From assembly GCF_905171765.1 (NCBI RefSeq), contig NC_053390.1, positions 512,103,565-512,167,564 on the forward strand: a stretch of 64,000 bases of DNA. The letters run 5' to 3'. Each line of letters opens with the position of its first letter. The first letter of the stretch is position 1. This document shows positions 10,178-22,315 of the stretch, piece by piece. The stretch comes from Bufo bufo. Lineage: Eukaryota > Chordata > Amphibia > Anura > Bufonidae. The position numbers and the translations under genes were made by a program. The notes under the pieces were generated by a model that was not told the DNA's origin, did not search any database, and saw nothing but the letters and a program-made list of their open reading frames with translations.

Positions 10178-13100
10178 GATCACCCCATATAGACTCTCTG
10201 ATCACCCCCCTGTCATTGATTACCCCCCTGTCATTGATCACCCCCCTGTAAAGCTCCATTCAGACGTCCGCATGATTTTTACGGATCCACTGCTAGATGG
10301 ATCGGATCCGCAAAACGCATACGGACGTCTGAATGGAGCCTTACAGGGGCGTGATCAATGACGGTGGTGATCACCCCATATAGACTCCCTGATCACCCCC
10401 CTGTCATTGATTACCCCCCTGTCATTGATCACCCCCCTGTAAAGCTCCATTCAGACGTCCGCATGATTTTTACGGATCCACTGATAGATGGATCGGATCC
10501 GCAAAACGCATACGGACGTCTGAATGGAGCCTTACAGGGGCGTGATCAATGACTGTAGTGATCACCCCATATAGACTCCCTGATCACCCCCCTGTCATTG
10601 ATTACCCCCCTGTCATTGATCACCCCCCTGTAAAGCTCCATTTAGACGTCCGCATGATTTTTACGGATCCACTGATAGATGGATCGGATCCGCAAAACGC
10701 ATACGGACGTCTGAATGGAGCCTTACAGGGGCGTGATCAATGACTGTGGTGATCACCCCATATAGACTCCCTGATCACCCCCCTGTCATTGATTACCCCC
10801 CTGTCATTGATCACACCCCTGTAAAGCTCCATTCAGACGTCCGCATGATTTTTACGGATCCACTGATAGATGGATCGGAACCACAAAACGCATACGGACG
10901 TCTGAATGGAGCCTTACAGGGGCGTGATCAATGACTGTGGTGATCACCCCATATAGACTCCCTGATCACCCCCCTGTCATTGATTACCCCCCTGTCATTG
11001 ATCACCCCCCTGTAAAGCTCCATTCAGACGTCCGCATGATTTTTACGGATCCACTGCTAGATGGATCGGATCCGCAAAACGCATACGGACGTCTGAATGG
11101 AGCCTTACAGGGGCGTGATCAATGACGGTGGTGATCACCCCATATAGACTCCCTGATCACCCCCCTGTCATTGATTACCCCCCTGTCATTGATCACCCCC
11201 CTGTAAAGCTCCATTCAGACGTCCGCATGATTTTTACGGATCCACTGATAGATGGATCGGATCCGCAAAACGCATACGGACGTCTGAATGGAGCCTTACA
11301 GGGGCGTGATCAATGACTGTAGTGATCACCCCATATAGACTCCCTGATCACCCCCCTGTCATTGATTACCCCCCTGTCATTGATCACCCCCCTGTAAAGC
11401 TCCATTTAGACGTCCGCATGATTTTTACGGATCCACTGATAGATGGATCGGATCCGCAAAACGCATACGGACGTCTGAATGGAGCCTTACAGGGGCGTGA
11501 TCAATGACTGTGGTGATCACCCCATATAGACTCCCTGATCACCCCCCTGTCATTGATTACCCCCCTGTCATTGATCACACCCCTGTAAAGCTCCATTCAG
11601 ACGTCCGCATGATTTTTACGGATCCACTGATAGATGGATCGGAACCACAAAACGCATACGGACGTCTGAATGGAGCCTTACAGGGGCGTGATCAATGACT
11701 GTGGTGATCACCCCATATAGACTCCCTGATCACCCCCCTGTCATTGATTACCCCCCTGTCATTGATCACACCCCTGTAAAGCTCCATTCAGACGTCCGCA
11801 TGATTTTTACGGATCCACTGATAGATGGATCGGATCCGCAAAACGCATACGGACGTCTGAATGGAGCCTTACAGGGGCGTGATCAATGACTGTGGTGATC
11901 ACCCCATATAGACTCCCTGATCACCCCCCTGTCATTGATTACCCCCCTGTCATTGATCAAACCCCTGTAAAGCTCCATTCAGACGTCCGCATGATTTTTA
12001 CGGATCCACTGCTAGATGGATCGGATCCGCAAAACGCATACGGACGTCTGAATGGAGCCTTACACGGGCGTGATCAATGACTGTGGTGATCACCCCATAT
12101 AGACTCCCTCATCACCCCCCTGTCATTGATTACCCCCCTGTCATTGATCACACCCCTGTAAAGCTCCATTCAGACGTCCGCATGATTTTTACGGATCCAC
12201 TGATAGATGGATCGGATCCGCAAAACGCATACGGACGTCTGAATGGAGCCTTACAGGGGCGTGATCAATGACTGTGGTGATCACCCCATATAGACTCCCT
12301 GATCACCCCCCTGTCATTGATTACCCCCCTGTCATTGATCACACTCCTGTAAAGCTCCATTCAGACGTCCGCATGATTTTTACGGATCCACTGATAGATG
12401 GATCGGATCCGCAAAACGCATACGGACGTCTGAATGGAGCCTTACAGGGGCGTGATCAATGACTGTGGTGATCACCCCATATAGACTCCCTGATCACCCC
12501 CCTGTCATTGATCACCCCCCCTGTCATTGATTACACCCCTGTAAAGCTCCATTCAGACGTCCGCATGATTTTTACGGATCCACTGATAGATGGATCGGAT
12601 CCGCAAAACGCATACAGACGTCTGAATGGAGCCTTACAGGGGCGTGATCAATGACTGTGGTGATCACCCCATATAGACTCCCTGATCACCCCCCTGTCAT
12701 TGATTACCCCCCTGTCATTGATCAAACCCCTGTAAAGCTCCATTCAGACGTCCGCATGATTTTTACGGATCCACTGCTAGATGGATCGGATCCGCAAAAC
12801 GCATACGGACGTCTGAATGGAGCCTTACACGGGCGTGATCAATGACTGTGGTGATCACCCCATATAGACTCCCTCATCACCCCCCTGTCATTGATTACCC
12901 CCCTGTCATTGATCACACCCCTGTAAAGCTCCATTCAGACGTCCGCATGATTTTTACGGATCCACTGATAGATGGATCGGATCCGCAAAACGCATACGGA
13001 CGTCTGAATGGAGCCTTACAGGGGCGTGATCAATGACTGTGGTGATCACCCCATATAGACTCCCTGATCACCCCCCTGTCATTGATTACCCCCCTGTCAT

Positions 13101-13495
13101 TGATCACACTCCTGTAAAGCTCCATTCAGACGTCCGCATGATTTTTACGGATCCACTGATAGATGGATCGGATCCGCAAAACGCATACGGACGTCTGAAT
13201 GGAGCCTTACAGGGGCGTGATCAATGACTGTGGTGATCACCCCATATAGACTCCCTGATCACCCCCCTGTCATTGATCACCCCCCCTGTCATTGATTACA
13301 CCCCTGTAAAGCTCCATTCAGACGTCCGCATGATTTTTACGGATCCACTGATAGATGGATCGGATCCGCAAAACGCATACAGACGTCTGAATGGAGCCTT
13401 ATAGGGGGGTGATCAATGACAGGGGGGTGATCACCCCATATAGACTCTCTGATCACTCCCCTGTCATTGATCACCCCCCTGTAAAGCTCCATTAA
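10178..13495. repeat. 191-bp satellite, about 17 tandem units
   Basis: Units recur every 191 bp from 10178 to about 13420, with a partial last unit. Each contains three GATCACCCCCCTGTCATT-type blocks and an internal inverted repeat, CTCCATTCAGACGTCCG facing CGGACGTCTGAATGGAG, around GGATCC-rich sequence. Diagnostic variants show higher-order structure: the four units starting near 10167 recur from 10931 (764 bp), and the four from 11886 recur from 12651 (765 bp; the fourth of each block is 192 bp). The 64-aa open frame in each unit is not evidence of coding, because variation is not codon-structured and the frame is broken in the 192-bp units. Confidence 0.9.
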
Positions 13496-13499
13496 GAAA

Positions 13500-15420
13500 T
13501 TTTTTTGGCCCAAGTTAGCGGAAATTATTATTTTTTTTCTTACAAAGTCTCATATTCCACTAACTTGTGTCAAAAAATAAAATCTCACATGAACTCACCA
13601 TACCCCTCACGGAATCCAAATGCGTAAAATTTTTTAGACATTTATATTCCAGACTTCTTCTCATGCTTTAGGGCCCCTAGAATGCCAGGGCAGTGTAAAT
13701 ACCCCACATGTGACCCCATTTCGGAAAGAAGACACCCCAAGGTATTCCGTGAGGGGCATATTAAGTCCATGAAAGATTGAAATTTTTGTCCCAAGTTAGC
13801 GGAAAGGGAGACTTTGTGAGAAAAAAAAAAATATATCAATTTCTGCTAACTTGTGCCAAAAAAAAAAAAATTCTATGAACTCGCCATGCCCCTCATTGAA
13901 TACCTTGGGGTGTCTTCTTTCCAAAATGGGGTCACATGTGGGGTATTTATACTGCCCTGGCATTCTAGGGGCCCTAAAGCGTGAGAAGAAGTCTGGGATC
14001 CAAATGTCTAAAAATGCCCTCATAAAATGAATGTGGGCCCCTTTGCGCATCTAGGCTGCAAAAAAGTGTCACACATTTGGTATCGCCGTACTCAGGAGAA
14101 GTTGGGCAATGTGTTTTGGGGTGTCATTTTACATATACCCATGCTGAGTGAGATAAATATCTTGGTCAAATGCCAACTTTGTATAAAAAAAATGGGAAAA
14201 GTTGTCTTTTGCCGAGATATTTCTCTCACCCTGCATGAGTATATGTAAAAAGACACCCCAAAACACATTCCCCAACTTCTCCTGAATACGGCGATACCAC
14301 ATGTGTGACACTTTTTTGCAGCCTAGGTGGGCAAAGGGGCCCACATTCCAAAGAGCACCTTTAGAATTTCACAGGTCATTTACCTACTTACCACACATTA
14401 GGCCCCCTGGAAAATGCCAGGGCAGTATAACTACCCCACAAGTGACCCCATTTTGGAAAGAAGACACCCCAAGGTATTCCGTGAGGGGCATGGCAAGTTC
14501 CTAGAATTTTATATTTTTTGTCACAAGTTAGCGGAAAATGATGATTTTATTATTATTATTTTTTCCTTACACAGTCTCATATTCCACTAACTTGTGACAA
14601 AAAATAAAAACTTCCATGAACTCGCTATGCCCATCACAAAATACCTTGGGGTGTCTTCTTTCCAAAATGGGGTCACTTGTGGGGTAGTTATACTGCCCTG
14701 GCATTCTAGGGGCCCAAATGTGTGGTAAGAAGTTTGAAATCAAAATGTGTAAAAAATGACCGGTGAAATCCGAAAGCTGCTCTTTGGAATATGGGCCCCT
14801 TTGCTCACCTAGGCTGCAAAAAAGTGTCACACATGTGGTATCTCCGTATTCAGGAGAAGTTGGGGAATGTGTTTTGGGGAGTCATTTTACATATACCCAT
14901 GCTGGGTGAGAGAAATATCTTGGCAAAAGACAACTTTTCCCATTTTTTTTATACAAAGTTGGCATTTGACCAAGATATTTATCTCACCCAGCATGGGTAT
15001 ATGTAAAATGACACCCCAAAACACATTCCCCAACTTCTCCTGAATACGGAGATACCACATGTGTGACACTTTTTTGCAGCCTAGGTGGGCAAAGGGGCCC
15101 ACATTCCAAAGAGCACCTTTCGGATTTCACCGGCCATTTATTACAGAATTTGATTTCAAACTCCTTACCACACATTTGGGCCCCTAGAATGCCAGGGCAG
15201 TATAGCTACCCCACATGTGACCCCATTTTAGAAAGAAGACACCCCAAGGTATTCGCTGATGGGCATAGTGAGTTCATAGAACTTTTTATTTTTTGTCACA
15301 AGTTAGTGGAATATGAGACTTTGTAAGAAAAAAAAAAAAAAAAAAAAATCATCATTTTCCGCTAACTTGTGACAAAAAATAAAAAGTTCTATGAACTCAC
15401 TATGCCCATCAGCGAATACC
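13500..15420. repeat. Alternating inverted modules, copy 2
   Basis: At least five modules of about 370 bp in alternating orientation: forward about 13870-14170, reverse 14190-14570, forward 14590-14940, reverse 14950-15320, forward 15360 onward. They have the same cores as in copies 1 and 3. Junctions between opposing modules are A/T-rich palindromic loops, such as the one around 14940-14975. Confidence 0.7.
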
Positions 15421-15949
15421 TTAGGGTGTCTACTTTCCGAAATGTGGTCATTTGTGGGGTGTTTGTACTGTCTGGCCATTGTAGAACCTCAGGAAACATG
15501 ACAGGTGCTCAGAAAGTCAGAGCTGCTTCAAAAAGCGGAAATTCACATTTTTGTACCATAGTTTGTAAACGCTATAACTTTTACCCAAACCATTTTTTTT
15601 TTACCCAAACATTTTTTTTTTATCAAAGACATGTAGAAAAATAAATTTACAGAAAAATATATATATGGATGTTGTTTTTTTGGCAAAATTTTACAACTGA
15701 AAGTGAAAAATTTCATTTTTTTGCAAAAAAATCGTTAAATTTCGATTAATAACAAAAAAAGTAAAAATGTCAGCAGCAATGAAATACCACCAAAAGAAAG
15801 CTCTATTAGTGAGAAGAAAAGGAGGTAAAATTCATTTGGGTGGTAAGTTGCATGACCGAGCAATAAACGGTGAAAGTAGTGTAGGTCAGAAGTGTAAAAA
15901 GTGGCCTGGTCTTTCAGGGTGTTTAAGCTATAGGGGCTGAGGTGGTTAA

Positions 15950-16332
15950 AAGAAACTGTATATATTTTGTATCACAGTAATCATATTGACCCAGAGAGTA
16001 AAGTTATAATGTTATTTATGCCATGAAGTGAATGTCACAAAATTTTCAACATAAAAAGACAATGATGGTATTGCAGTTTTTTTTCCGGCAGCACACATGT
16101 ACAAACGTTAGTATGGATACGGCAGGCTGTTCCCCTGCTAGTGTGAAAGTAGCCTAAAAAGATCACATTAGAGCAAGCTGTGATCTTCTCATATCAGTTC
16201 ATTTTGACCATATTCACAGTATGTTGCATGTTACACACGTGATCCAATGGAGGCGGCTCCTATATTCTGATTGTTCTGTAGCCAGTGCTATGTAACCTTC
16301 CCATTGAACTAATTTTGGGATGTTTCCAGCTG
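15950..16332. repeat. Old repeat remnant, target of FB5
   Basis: No gene. The segment 15958-16085 resembles 2870-2975 and 22180-22290 (a GTGAATGT-CACAA / CAATG-TGGTATTGC pattern), so it is a decayed dispersed repeat. Confidence 0.4.
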
Positions 16333-16347
16333 TAGTATAATTTGAGA

Positions 16348-18319
16348 GAAAAAAAAAGGGGGTCAGTGAGCACATCCCAAAGCGCAGGGGCACGTTGCTA
16401 TGGCTGAGAACAAGACTGTTAAACAAAACAAGCAATGCAACAGCTCACTGCAAACCGAATAAAGTACCAAATTGCATCATAATTGCAAATGCTGAACTAA
16501 TAAGTTAGAGATACTTGGCAAATCATTTTGTACAAAATTATTTGAGCCCGTCTGCCGCACGTCAAGGCAATCTCTATTTAGACGGGTTTCTAACACTAAA
16601 TATACCTGTTATGTGCCATAGCAGGTTCCACTTGCATGCTGGATCCGCCTGAATTTCTGTCATTTTCGGTGCCAAAATGGCCTCCATTATATCCAGGGAA
16701 AGCAGTTACCAGCATGCACGCCGGGCCCACTCCACACCACCCCTGGCGCCACATGGTCACCAAGGACTGCAATGAGAGTCCACACACTATCTCTCTCCTG
16801 GTGCCAGATGGCTTCAGTGAGTGAGGGGGAGCAGGCCAAGCTATATACTAACACTAATTAAAATCAGCCAATGGGGCAGACGAGCTGGTCAGGAGTGCAC
16901 GACTGGGGAGGCAGCCACACCTCCAGCACGAACTGCAGAGAAAAAAAAAAGGGGGTCAGTCAGCACATCCCAAAGCGCAGGGGCACGTTGCTATGGCTGA
17001 GAACAAGACTGTTAAACAAAACAAGCAATGCAACAGCTCACTGCAAACCAAATAAAGTACAAAATTGCATCATAATTGCAAATGCTTAACTAATAAGTTA
17101 GAGATACTTGGCAAATCGTTTTGTACAAAATTATTTGAGCCCGTCTGCCGCACGTCAAGGCAATCTCTAGTTAGACGGGTTCCTAACACTAAATATACCT
17201 GTTACGTGCCATAGCGGCTATCATATAATTCAGAAAGTGCAGGTTCCACTTGCATGCTGGATCCGCCTGAATTTCTGTCATTTTCGGTGCCAAAATGGCC
17301 TCCATTATATCCAGGGAAAGCAGTTACCAGCATGCACGCCGGACCCACTCCACACCACCCCTGGCGCCACATGGTCACCAAGGACTAAAACTAGAGATTG
17401 CCTTGACGTGCGGCAGACGGGCTCAAATAATTTTGTACAAAACGATTTGCCAAGTATCTCTAAGGGCTCTTTCACACTTGCGTTGTCCGGATCCGGCGTG
17501 TACTCCATTTGCCGGAATTACACGCCGGATCCGGAAAAACGCAAGTGAACTGAAAGCATTTGAAGACGGATCCGTCTTCAAAATGCGTTCAGTGTTACTA
17601 TGGCAGCCAGGACGCTATTAAAGTCCTGGCTGCCATAGTAGTAGTGGGGAGCGGGGGAGCAGTATACTTACAGTCCGTGCGGCTTCCGGGGCGCTCCAGA
17701 ATGACGTCAGAGCGCCCCATGCGCATGGATGACGTGTCCATGCGATCACGTCATCCATGCGCGTGGGGCGCCCTGACGTCACTCTGGAGCGCCCGGGGAG
17801 CCGCACGGACGGTAAGTATACTGCTCCCCCGCTCCCCATTACACTTTACCATGGCTGCCAGGACTTTAGCGTCTTGGCAGCCATGGTAACCATTCAGAAA
17901 AAGCTAAACGTCGGATCCGGCAATGCGCCGAAACGACGTTTAGCTTAAGGCCGGATCCGGATTAATGCCTTTCAATGGGCATTAATTCTGGATCCGGCCT
18001 TGCGGCAAGTGTTCAGGATTTTTGGCCGGAGCAAAAAGCGCAGCATGCTGCGGTATTTTCTCCGGTCAAAAAACGTTCCAGTCCGGAACTGAAGACATCC
18101 TTATGCATCCTGAACGGATTTCTCTCCATTCAGAATGCATTAGGATAAAACTGATCAGGATTCTTCCGGCATAGAGCCCCGACGACGGAACTCTATGCCG
18201 GAAGAAAAGAACGCAAGTGTGAAAGAGCCCTAACTTATTAGTTCAGCATTTGCAATTATGATGCAATTTTGTACTTTATTTGGTTTGCAGTGAGCTGTTG
18301 CATTGCTTGTTTTGTTTAA
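16348..18319. mobile_element. Foldback insertion FB5 with 15-bp TSD, split by MITE
   Basis: Flanked by tagtataatttgaga at 16333-16347 and 18320-18334. The content is two direct units (16348 to about 16780, and about 16938-17390) followed by a shorter inverted copy (about 17390-17460 continuing at 18234-18319). The inverted copy is interrupted by MITE M3. Without the MITE and its TAA, the insertion is about 1.2 kb. No protein is encoded. The layout of two direct copies plus an inverted partial copy is what truncated Penelope-like insertions look like, but the family cannot be proved here. Confidence 0.7.
17464..18230. mobile_element. TWA-target foldback MITE (M3), 767 bp
   Basis: Termini GGGCTCTTTCACACTTGCG and its inverse, flanked by TAA at 17461-17463 and 18231-18233. 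It is GC-rich and palindromic throughout, with repeated GGATCCGG blocks and two TGACGTCA octamers (17702-17709 and 17774-17781) facing each other. It is inserted in the inverted arm of FB5. PIF/Harbinger-type by target site and termini. The element at 19790-20556 is the same family in the opposite orientation. Confidence 0.75.
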
Positions 18320-18448
18320 TAGTATAATTTGAGATCCCAGGATCAGCACTTTCCATACCGCTAGTTTCCTAGCAACCTGTGAATGTGCTGTGAATCCTGA
18401 AATGAGAAAATTACTCAAACTGTTCGTAGAAAAAATTTAACATGCTTT

Positions 18449-18900
18449 TTAAAGGGAACCTGTCACCTCCTAAAGTGATATAAAACTGCCAGCATTACCT
18501 TATAGCAGCCCCCAGTCTGTTACTGATCATGTGTGAGCCGGAAATTCGTTAATCCATACTTCAGAAAAACGCTTTTTTAATCTCCCTGAGCGCTCTGTTT
18601 GCAGTGAGCTTGAAGTCAAGGGGGCAGCGGCCTCCTTGCTTCAAGTCAAGCAATGCCCGCCTCTTACCTGCCCTCTCCTGACTATGATTTACATATTTAC
18701 TATTCCTTGGGATCGTGCCAGTCTGGCGCCTGCGCGGTGCACCGCATGTGACTGCACGATCCCATCTCCTGCCAGATCACCTCTCCAGGCGTTGTGGACT
18801 TCATTCATACTAAATTTGGGCCATTTTGTATACTGTATGTATATTTGCCAGTGAGTCTTACCTTGTGATCCAAGGCTACGGACTCAATATTTCGCTTTCC
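18449..18900. mobile_element. TTAA-type MITE, left end only
   Basis: Begins TTAAAGGGAACCTGTCACC, a terminus style seen in Kolobok-like non-autonomous elements, and continues into GC-rich sequence. I cannot find the matching right end before the next MITE, so it is probably truncated. The rest of the stretch has no gene. Confidence 0.4.
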
Positions 18901-18928
18901 CCAAGATCTAAAGGCAGTGGCACAGTAA

Positions 18929-19295
18929 GGGTACTTTCACACTTGCGTTGTAAAGATCCGGCAGGCAGTTCCGTCGCCGTAACTGCCTGCCGGATCCGGA
19001 AATCCGTATGCAAACGGATATCATTTGTAGACGGATCCGCCTGACAAATGCATTGAAATTCCAGATCCGGATCTCCAGTGTCATCCGGAAAAACAGATCC
19101 AGTCATTAATACATTTCAATGGAAATTGATGCCGGATCCGGCATTCCGGCAAGTGTTCCGGACATCCTGATGCATACTGAATGGAATGCTCTCCATTCAG
19201 AATGCATTAGGATAATACTGAAGCGCTTTTCCGGTATTGAGCCCCTGTGACGGAACTCAATACCGGAAAAGAATAACGCTAGTGTGAAAGTACGC
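18929..19295. mobile_element. TWA-target foldback MITE (M4)
   Basis: A 367-bp palindrome with termini GGGTACTTTCACACTTGCG and a near-inverse, flanked by TAA at 18926-18928 and 19296-19298. The interior repeats GATCCGG blocks. Related to M3 and M5 by terminal style. Confidence 0.7.
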
Positions 19296-19298
19296 TAA

Positions 19299-19786
19299 GC
19301 TTACTGGGTCCCTCAGAGAGATGACTGGTGTGTGCTTCCAACGACAGCAAAGCAGGATCCTCAGGACGCCCCAATTATATTGTGGATGGGAGACCCACGC
19401 TCGGATGCAACCCGCACTGAGGAACTCTCTCCACCGGGTTATCATCCAGGCTCATGACATGGTGCTTCAGCAACCATCGGCCAGAGTTGATATGGTACGA
19501 GTTCTCCACTTGGAGCCTTACCATACAGAGTTCCTGAAAGGCAATGCAGGTTGAGGCCTACATACTCTACTGCAATGTGGACTCTGCATATGGCGTCTAA
19601 ACCCTCCTCCCAAGGTCCAACCCAGTCTATTTTGTACAGTTGAGATAGAGGGAAAATCTTTCTGCTTTATTTATTTATTCCAATAACGTCCCATGGAGAA
19701 ACCGCACAGTGTTTGCCTTACAGAAGACATCAGTATTCATTACAAAGCAAGCATCCATATCACCATTGGCCTTACTTCCATAAGTG
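19299..19786. other. No gene recognised
   Basis: Unique-looking sequence with short open frames in both strands and no recognisable domain. Confidence 0.4.
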
Positions 19787-19789
19787 TTA

Positions 19790-20556
19790 GGGCTCTTTCA
19801 CACCTGCGTTATTGTCTTCCGGCATAGAGTTCCGTCGTCGGGGCTCTATGCCGGAAGAATCCTGATCAGGATTATCCTAATGCATTCTGAATGGAGAGTA
19901 ATCCGTTCAGGATGCATCAGGATGTCTTCAGTTCCGGTACGGAACGTTTGTTGGCCGGAGAAAATACCGCAGCATGCTGCGCTTTTTGCTCCGGCCAAAA
20001 ATCCGGAACACTTGCCGCAAGGCCGGATCCGGAATTAATGCCCATTGGAAGGCATTGATCCGGATCCGGCCTTAAGCTAAACGTCGTTTCGGCGCATTGC
20101 CGGAGCCGACATTTAGCTTTTTCAGAGTGGTTACCATGGCTGCCGGGACGCTAAAGTCCTGACAGCCATGGTAAGTGTAGCGGGGAGCGGGGGAGCAGTG
20201 TACTTACCGTCCGTGCGGCTCCCCGGGCGCTCCAGAGTGACGTCAGGGCGCCCCAAGCGCATGGATCACGTGATCACATGGATCACGTCATCCATGCGCA
20301 TGGGGCGCTCTGACGTCATTCTGGAGCGCCCCGGGAGCCGCACGGACTGTAAGTATACCGCTCCCCCGCTCCCCGCTCCTACTATGGCAACCAGGACTTT
20401 AATAGCGTCCTGGGTGCCATAGTAACACTGAAAGCATTTGGAAGACGGTTCCGTCTTCAAATGCTTTCAGTACACTTGCGTTTTTCCGGATCCGGAGTGT
20501 AATTCCGGCAAGTGGAGTACACGCCGGATCCGGACAACGCAAGTGTGAAAGAGGCC
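19790..20556. mobile_element. TWA-target foldback MITE (M5), 767 bp
   Basis: Flanked by TTA at 19787-19789 and 20557-20559, with the same length and family as M3 but reversed. It also carries two TGACGTCA octamers (20238-20245 and 20311-20318). M3 and M5 lie 1.56 kb apart in inverted orientation. Confidence 0.75.
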
Positions 20557-20559
20557 TTA

Positions 20560-20862
20560 CTTACTTACCATTTCCGAAACCATACTGCCATCTTGTGGTT
20601 ACCTCTATTCTCAGCAAGCTATCCTCACTTTTTCTGGAAATCAACACCATAAACGGTTGCACTGATTATCTTGGCTTTATATCTTTTGGGGATGCAATCA
20701 ATTGTTAGGGTTGCATTTTATCCTATGTTTGTGGACTTTTCTTTTCCTGAGACTGCTTTATTTCGTAGTCCACAGTCCCCTGGACCTAGCAGATGCAGTT
20801 AGTTCCAGCCAGTCTATGATCTTGACCCACCCCCAGAGTAATTTAAGCGGATCTCTACAATG
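20560..20862. other. No gene recognised
   Basis: A 303-bp AT-rich spacer between two MITEs; nothing recognised. Confidence 0.4.
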
Positions 20863-20865
20863 TTA

Positions 20866-21229
20866 GGGCTCATGCCCACGAACGTAAAGGGCTCCGTGCC
20901 CGTGCTGCGACCGCAAATTTGCTGTCTGCAATGCACGGGCACAGACCGTGGGGAAGCCGCATGCGGATCCTGGACCCATTCACTTGAATAGAGGTCCGCG
21001 ATCCTCATCCGATGGTCCGCACCGCGAAAAAAGTAGTGCATGCGCTGTAGTGCTTCCGTGGGGTTCCGATCCGTGCCTCCGTTCTGCATCTCCGTGATTG
21101 CGGACCCATTCAAGTAAATGGGTCCACAGTCCATTATACGGAATGCACACGGCCGGTGCCCGTGTATTGCGGACCCGCAATGTGGCCACGGGGCACACGG
21201 GGGGGGCACACGGTTGTGTGCATGAGCCC
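20866..21229. mobile_element. TWA-target foldback MITE (M6)
   Basis: A 364-bp element with termini GGGCTCATGC and GCATGAGCCC, flanked by TTA at 20863-20865 and 21230-21232. The interior (CCGCAATGCACGGGCAC, TGCGGACCCATTCA) matches M1, so the two are one family. Confidence 0.7.
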
Positions 21230-21459
21230 TTAAGATTCAACAACTTTTAGCTATAATAATTACCTCAGGCCTACTTGCATCTCTGTGATTCCATGTGATC
21301 TGTTCACGTCTAAGGACATCCCATTCCCATTTCTTACCTCTCACCCCTGTGCACCAGGTGGGATACTGTCTTTTGAGCCTGCTCGCTGGGACAGGTCTGC
21401 ACTCTTTTGTGTTTATTTAAAGACATCCTTTCTGGTTACCCAGAATGGGCGTTAGTTAA

Positions 21460-21926
21460 ATGGGTTGTCCGAGTTCAGAGCTGAACCCGGACATACTTCC
21501 ATTTTTACCCCGGCAGCCCCCTGACTTGAGCATCGGAGCAGTTCATGCTCCGATGCTCTCCTTTGCCCTAAACTAAATCGCGCAGGTGACGGTGACATAC
21601 CGGATCTCTCCATGGGGCTGCCAGGAAGCCCGGTGACGTCACTGGCACTGATGGGCAGGATTTAGTGCTGCCCTAGCCAGTAAAATGGCTAGGGCAGCGT
21701 TAAAGCCCGCCTATCAGAGCCAGTGATGTCACCGAATACACTGCTGGGGTGGAAGTTTTCGCCCGGCAGTGCGTTAGGATAAACAAAAGAGACCGTGCCC
21801 TGCGCGATTTAGCGCAGGGCAAGGGAGCGCATCGGAGCATGAGATGCTCCGATGCTAGCCTCAGGGGGCCTGCCTGGGTGAAAATAAGGGTATGTCCGGG
21901 TTCAGCTCTGAACCTGGACAACCCAT
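21460..21926. mobile_element. TTAA-target foldback MITE (M7)
   Basis: A 467-bp element between TTAA at 21456-21459 and 21927-21930. Long terminal inverted repeats (ATGGGTTGTCCGAGTTCAG at the left end) continue for about 40 bp, with further palindromic arms CATCGGAGCA-GTTCATGCTCCGATG inside. Kolobok-like by target and terminus. Confidence 0.7.
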
Positions 21927-21930
21927 TTAA

Positions 21931-22311
21931 CCCTTAAAGGACCAGGCCATTTTTCATTTTTGCGTTCTTGTTTTTTACTCCCAGAGCCATAACTTTTATT
22001 ATTTTTCCGTTAAGACATTTGAGGGTTAGTTGTCTGTGGGGCAAGTTGCCCTTTCTAATGTCATCATTTAATATTGCATACAATGTAGTGGAAAGCTGGA
22101 AAAAATCTGGGTTGAAATGATAAAAAACTGTGTTCCCTATGTTGTAAAACTGACCTGTTCCCTTTATTTTCCAGGTCAATGAGATCATAGCAATACCACA
22201 TTTATATATTTTTTCTTTATGCCAAGAAGTGAATGTTGCAACCTTTTCAACTTAAAAAAACAATGGCGGTATTGCTGTTTTTTCCATCCCCCCCCAGAAA
22301 GTTAATAAAAG
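21931..22311. repeat. Old TTAA-type repeat fragment
   Basis: Starts near TTAAAGGACCAGGCC. Text such as TTTAATATTGCATACAATGTAGTGGAAAGCTGG recurs, altered, at 56443-56475, so this is a dispersed repeat fragment. No gene is present. Confidence 0.5.
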
Positions 22312-22315
22312 TTAA

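Larger units (their letters stand above)
9780..15945. mobile_element. piggyBac-like non-autonomous copy 2
   Basis: A 6.2 kb element between TTAA at 9776-9779 and 15946-15949, starting CCACCTCCGGACCGCC and ending GAGGTGG. It shares the hairpin series and left sequence with copy 1 (for example the 10000-10045 hairpin) and the alternating inverted modules on the right. It has no transposase. Nearly half its length is the 191-bp tandem array at 10178-13495. Confidence 0.8.

Noticed and set aside
10358..13227. A series of 64-aa open frames, one per 191 bp, that could be read as a repeated gene family.
   Set aside because: They are the satellite unit read in one frame; differences are not codon-biased, one unit type is frameshifted, and the unit is built from inverted MITE-like sequence.
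10178..13495. Regular repeats that might suggest a CRISPR array.
   Set aside because: Units are 191 bp, contiguous and nearly identical, with no short repeat and unique spacer pattern, in a eukaryotic transposon.
13796..15326. Similar open frames in both directions (GPFAHLGCKKVSH type) in all piggyBac copies.
   Set aside because: They arise from the alternating inverted modules; the same peptide appears on both strands only because the DNA is palindromic. No start context or domain.
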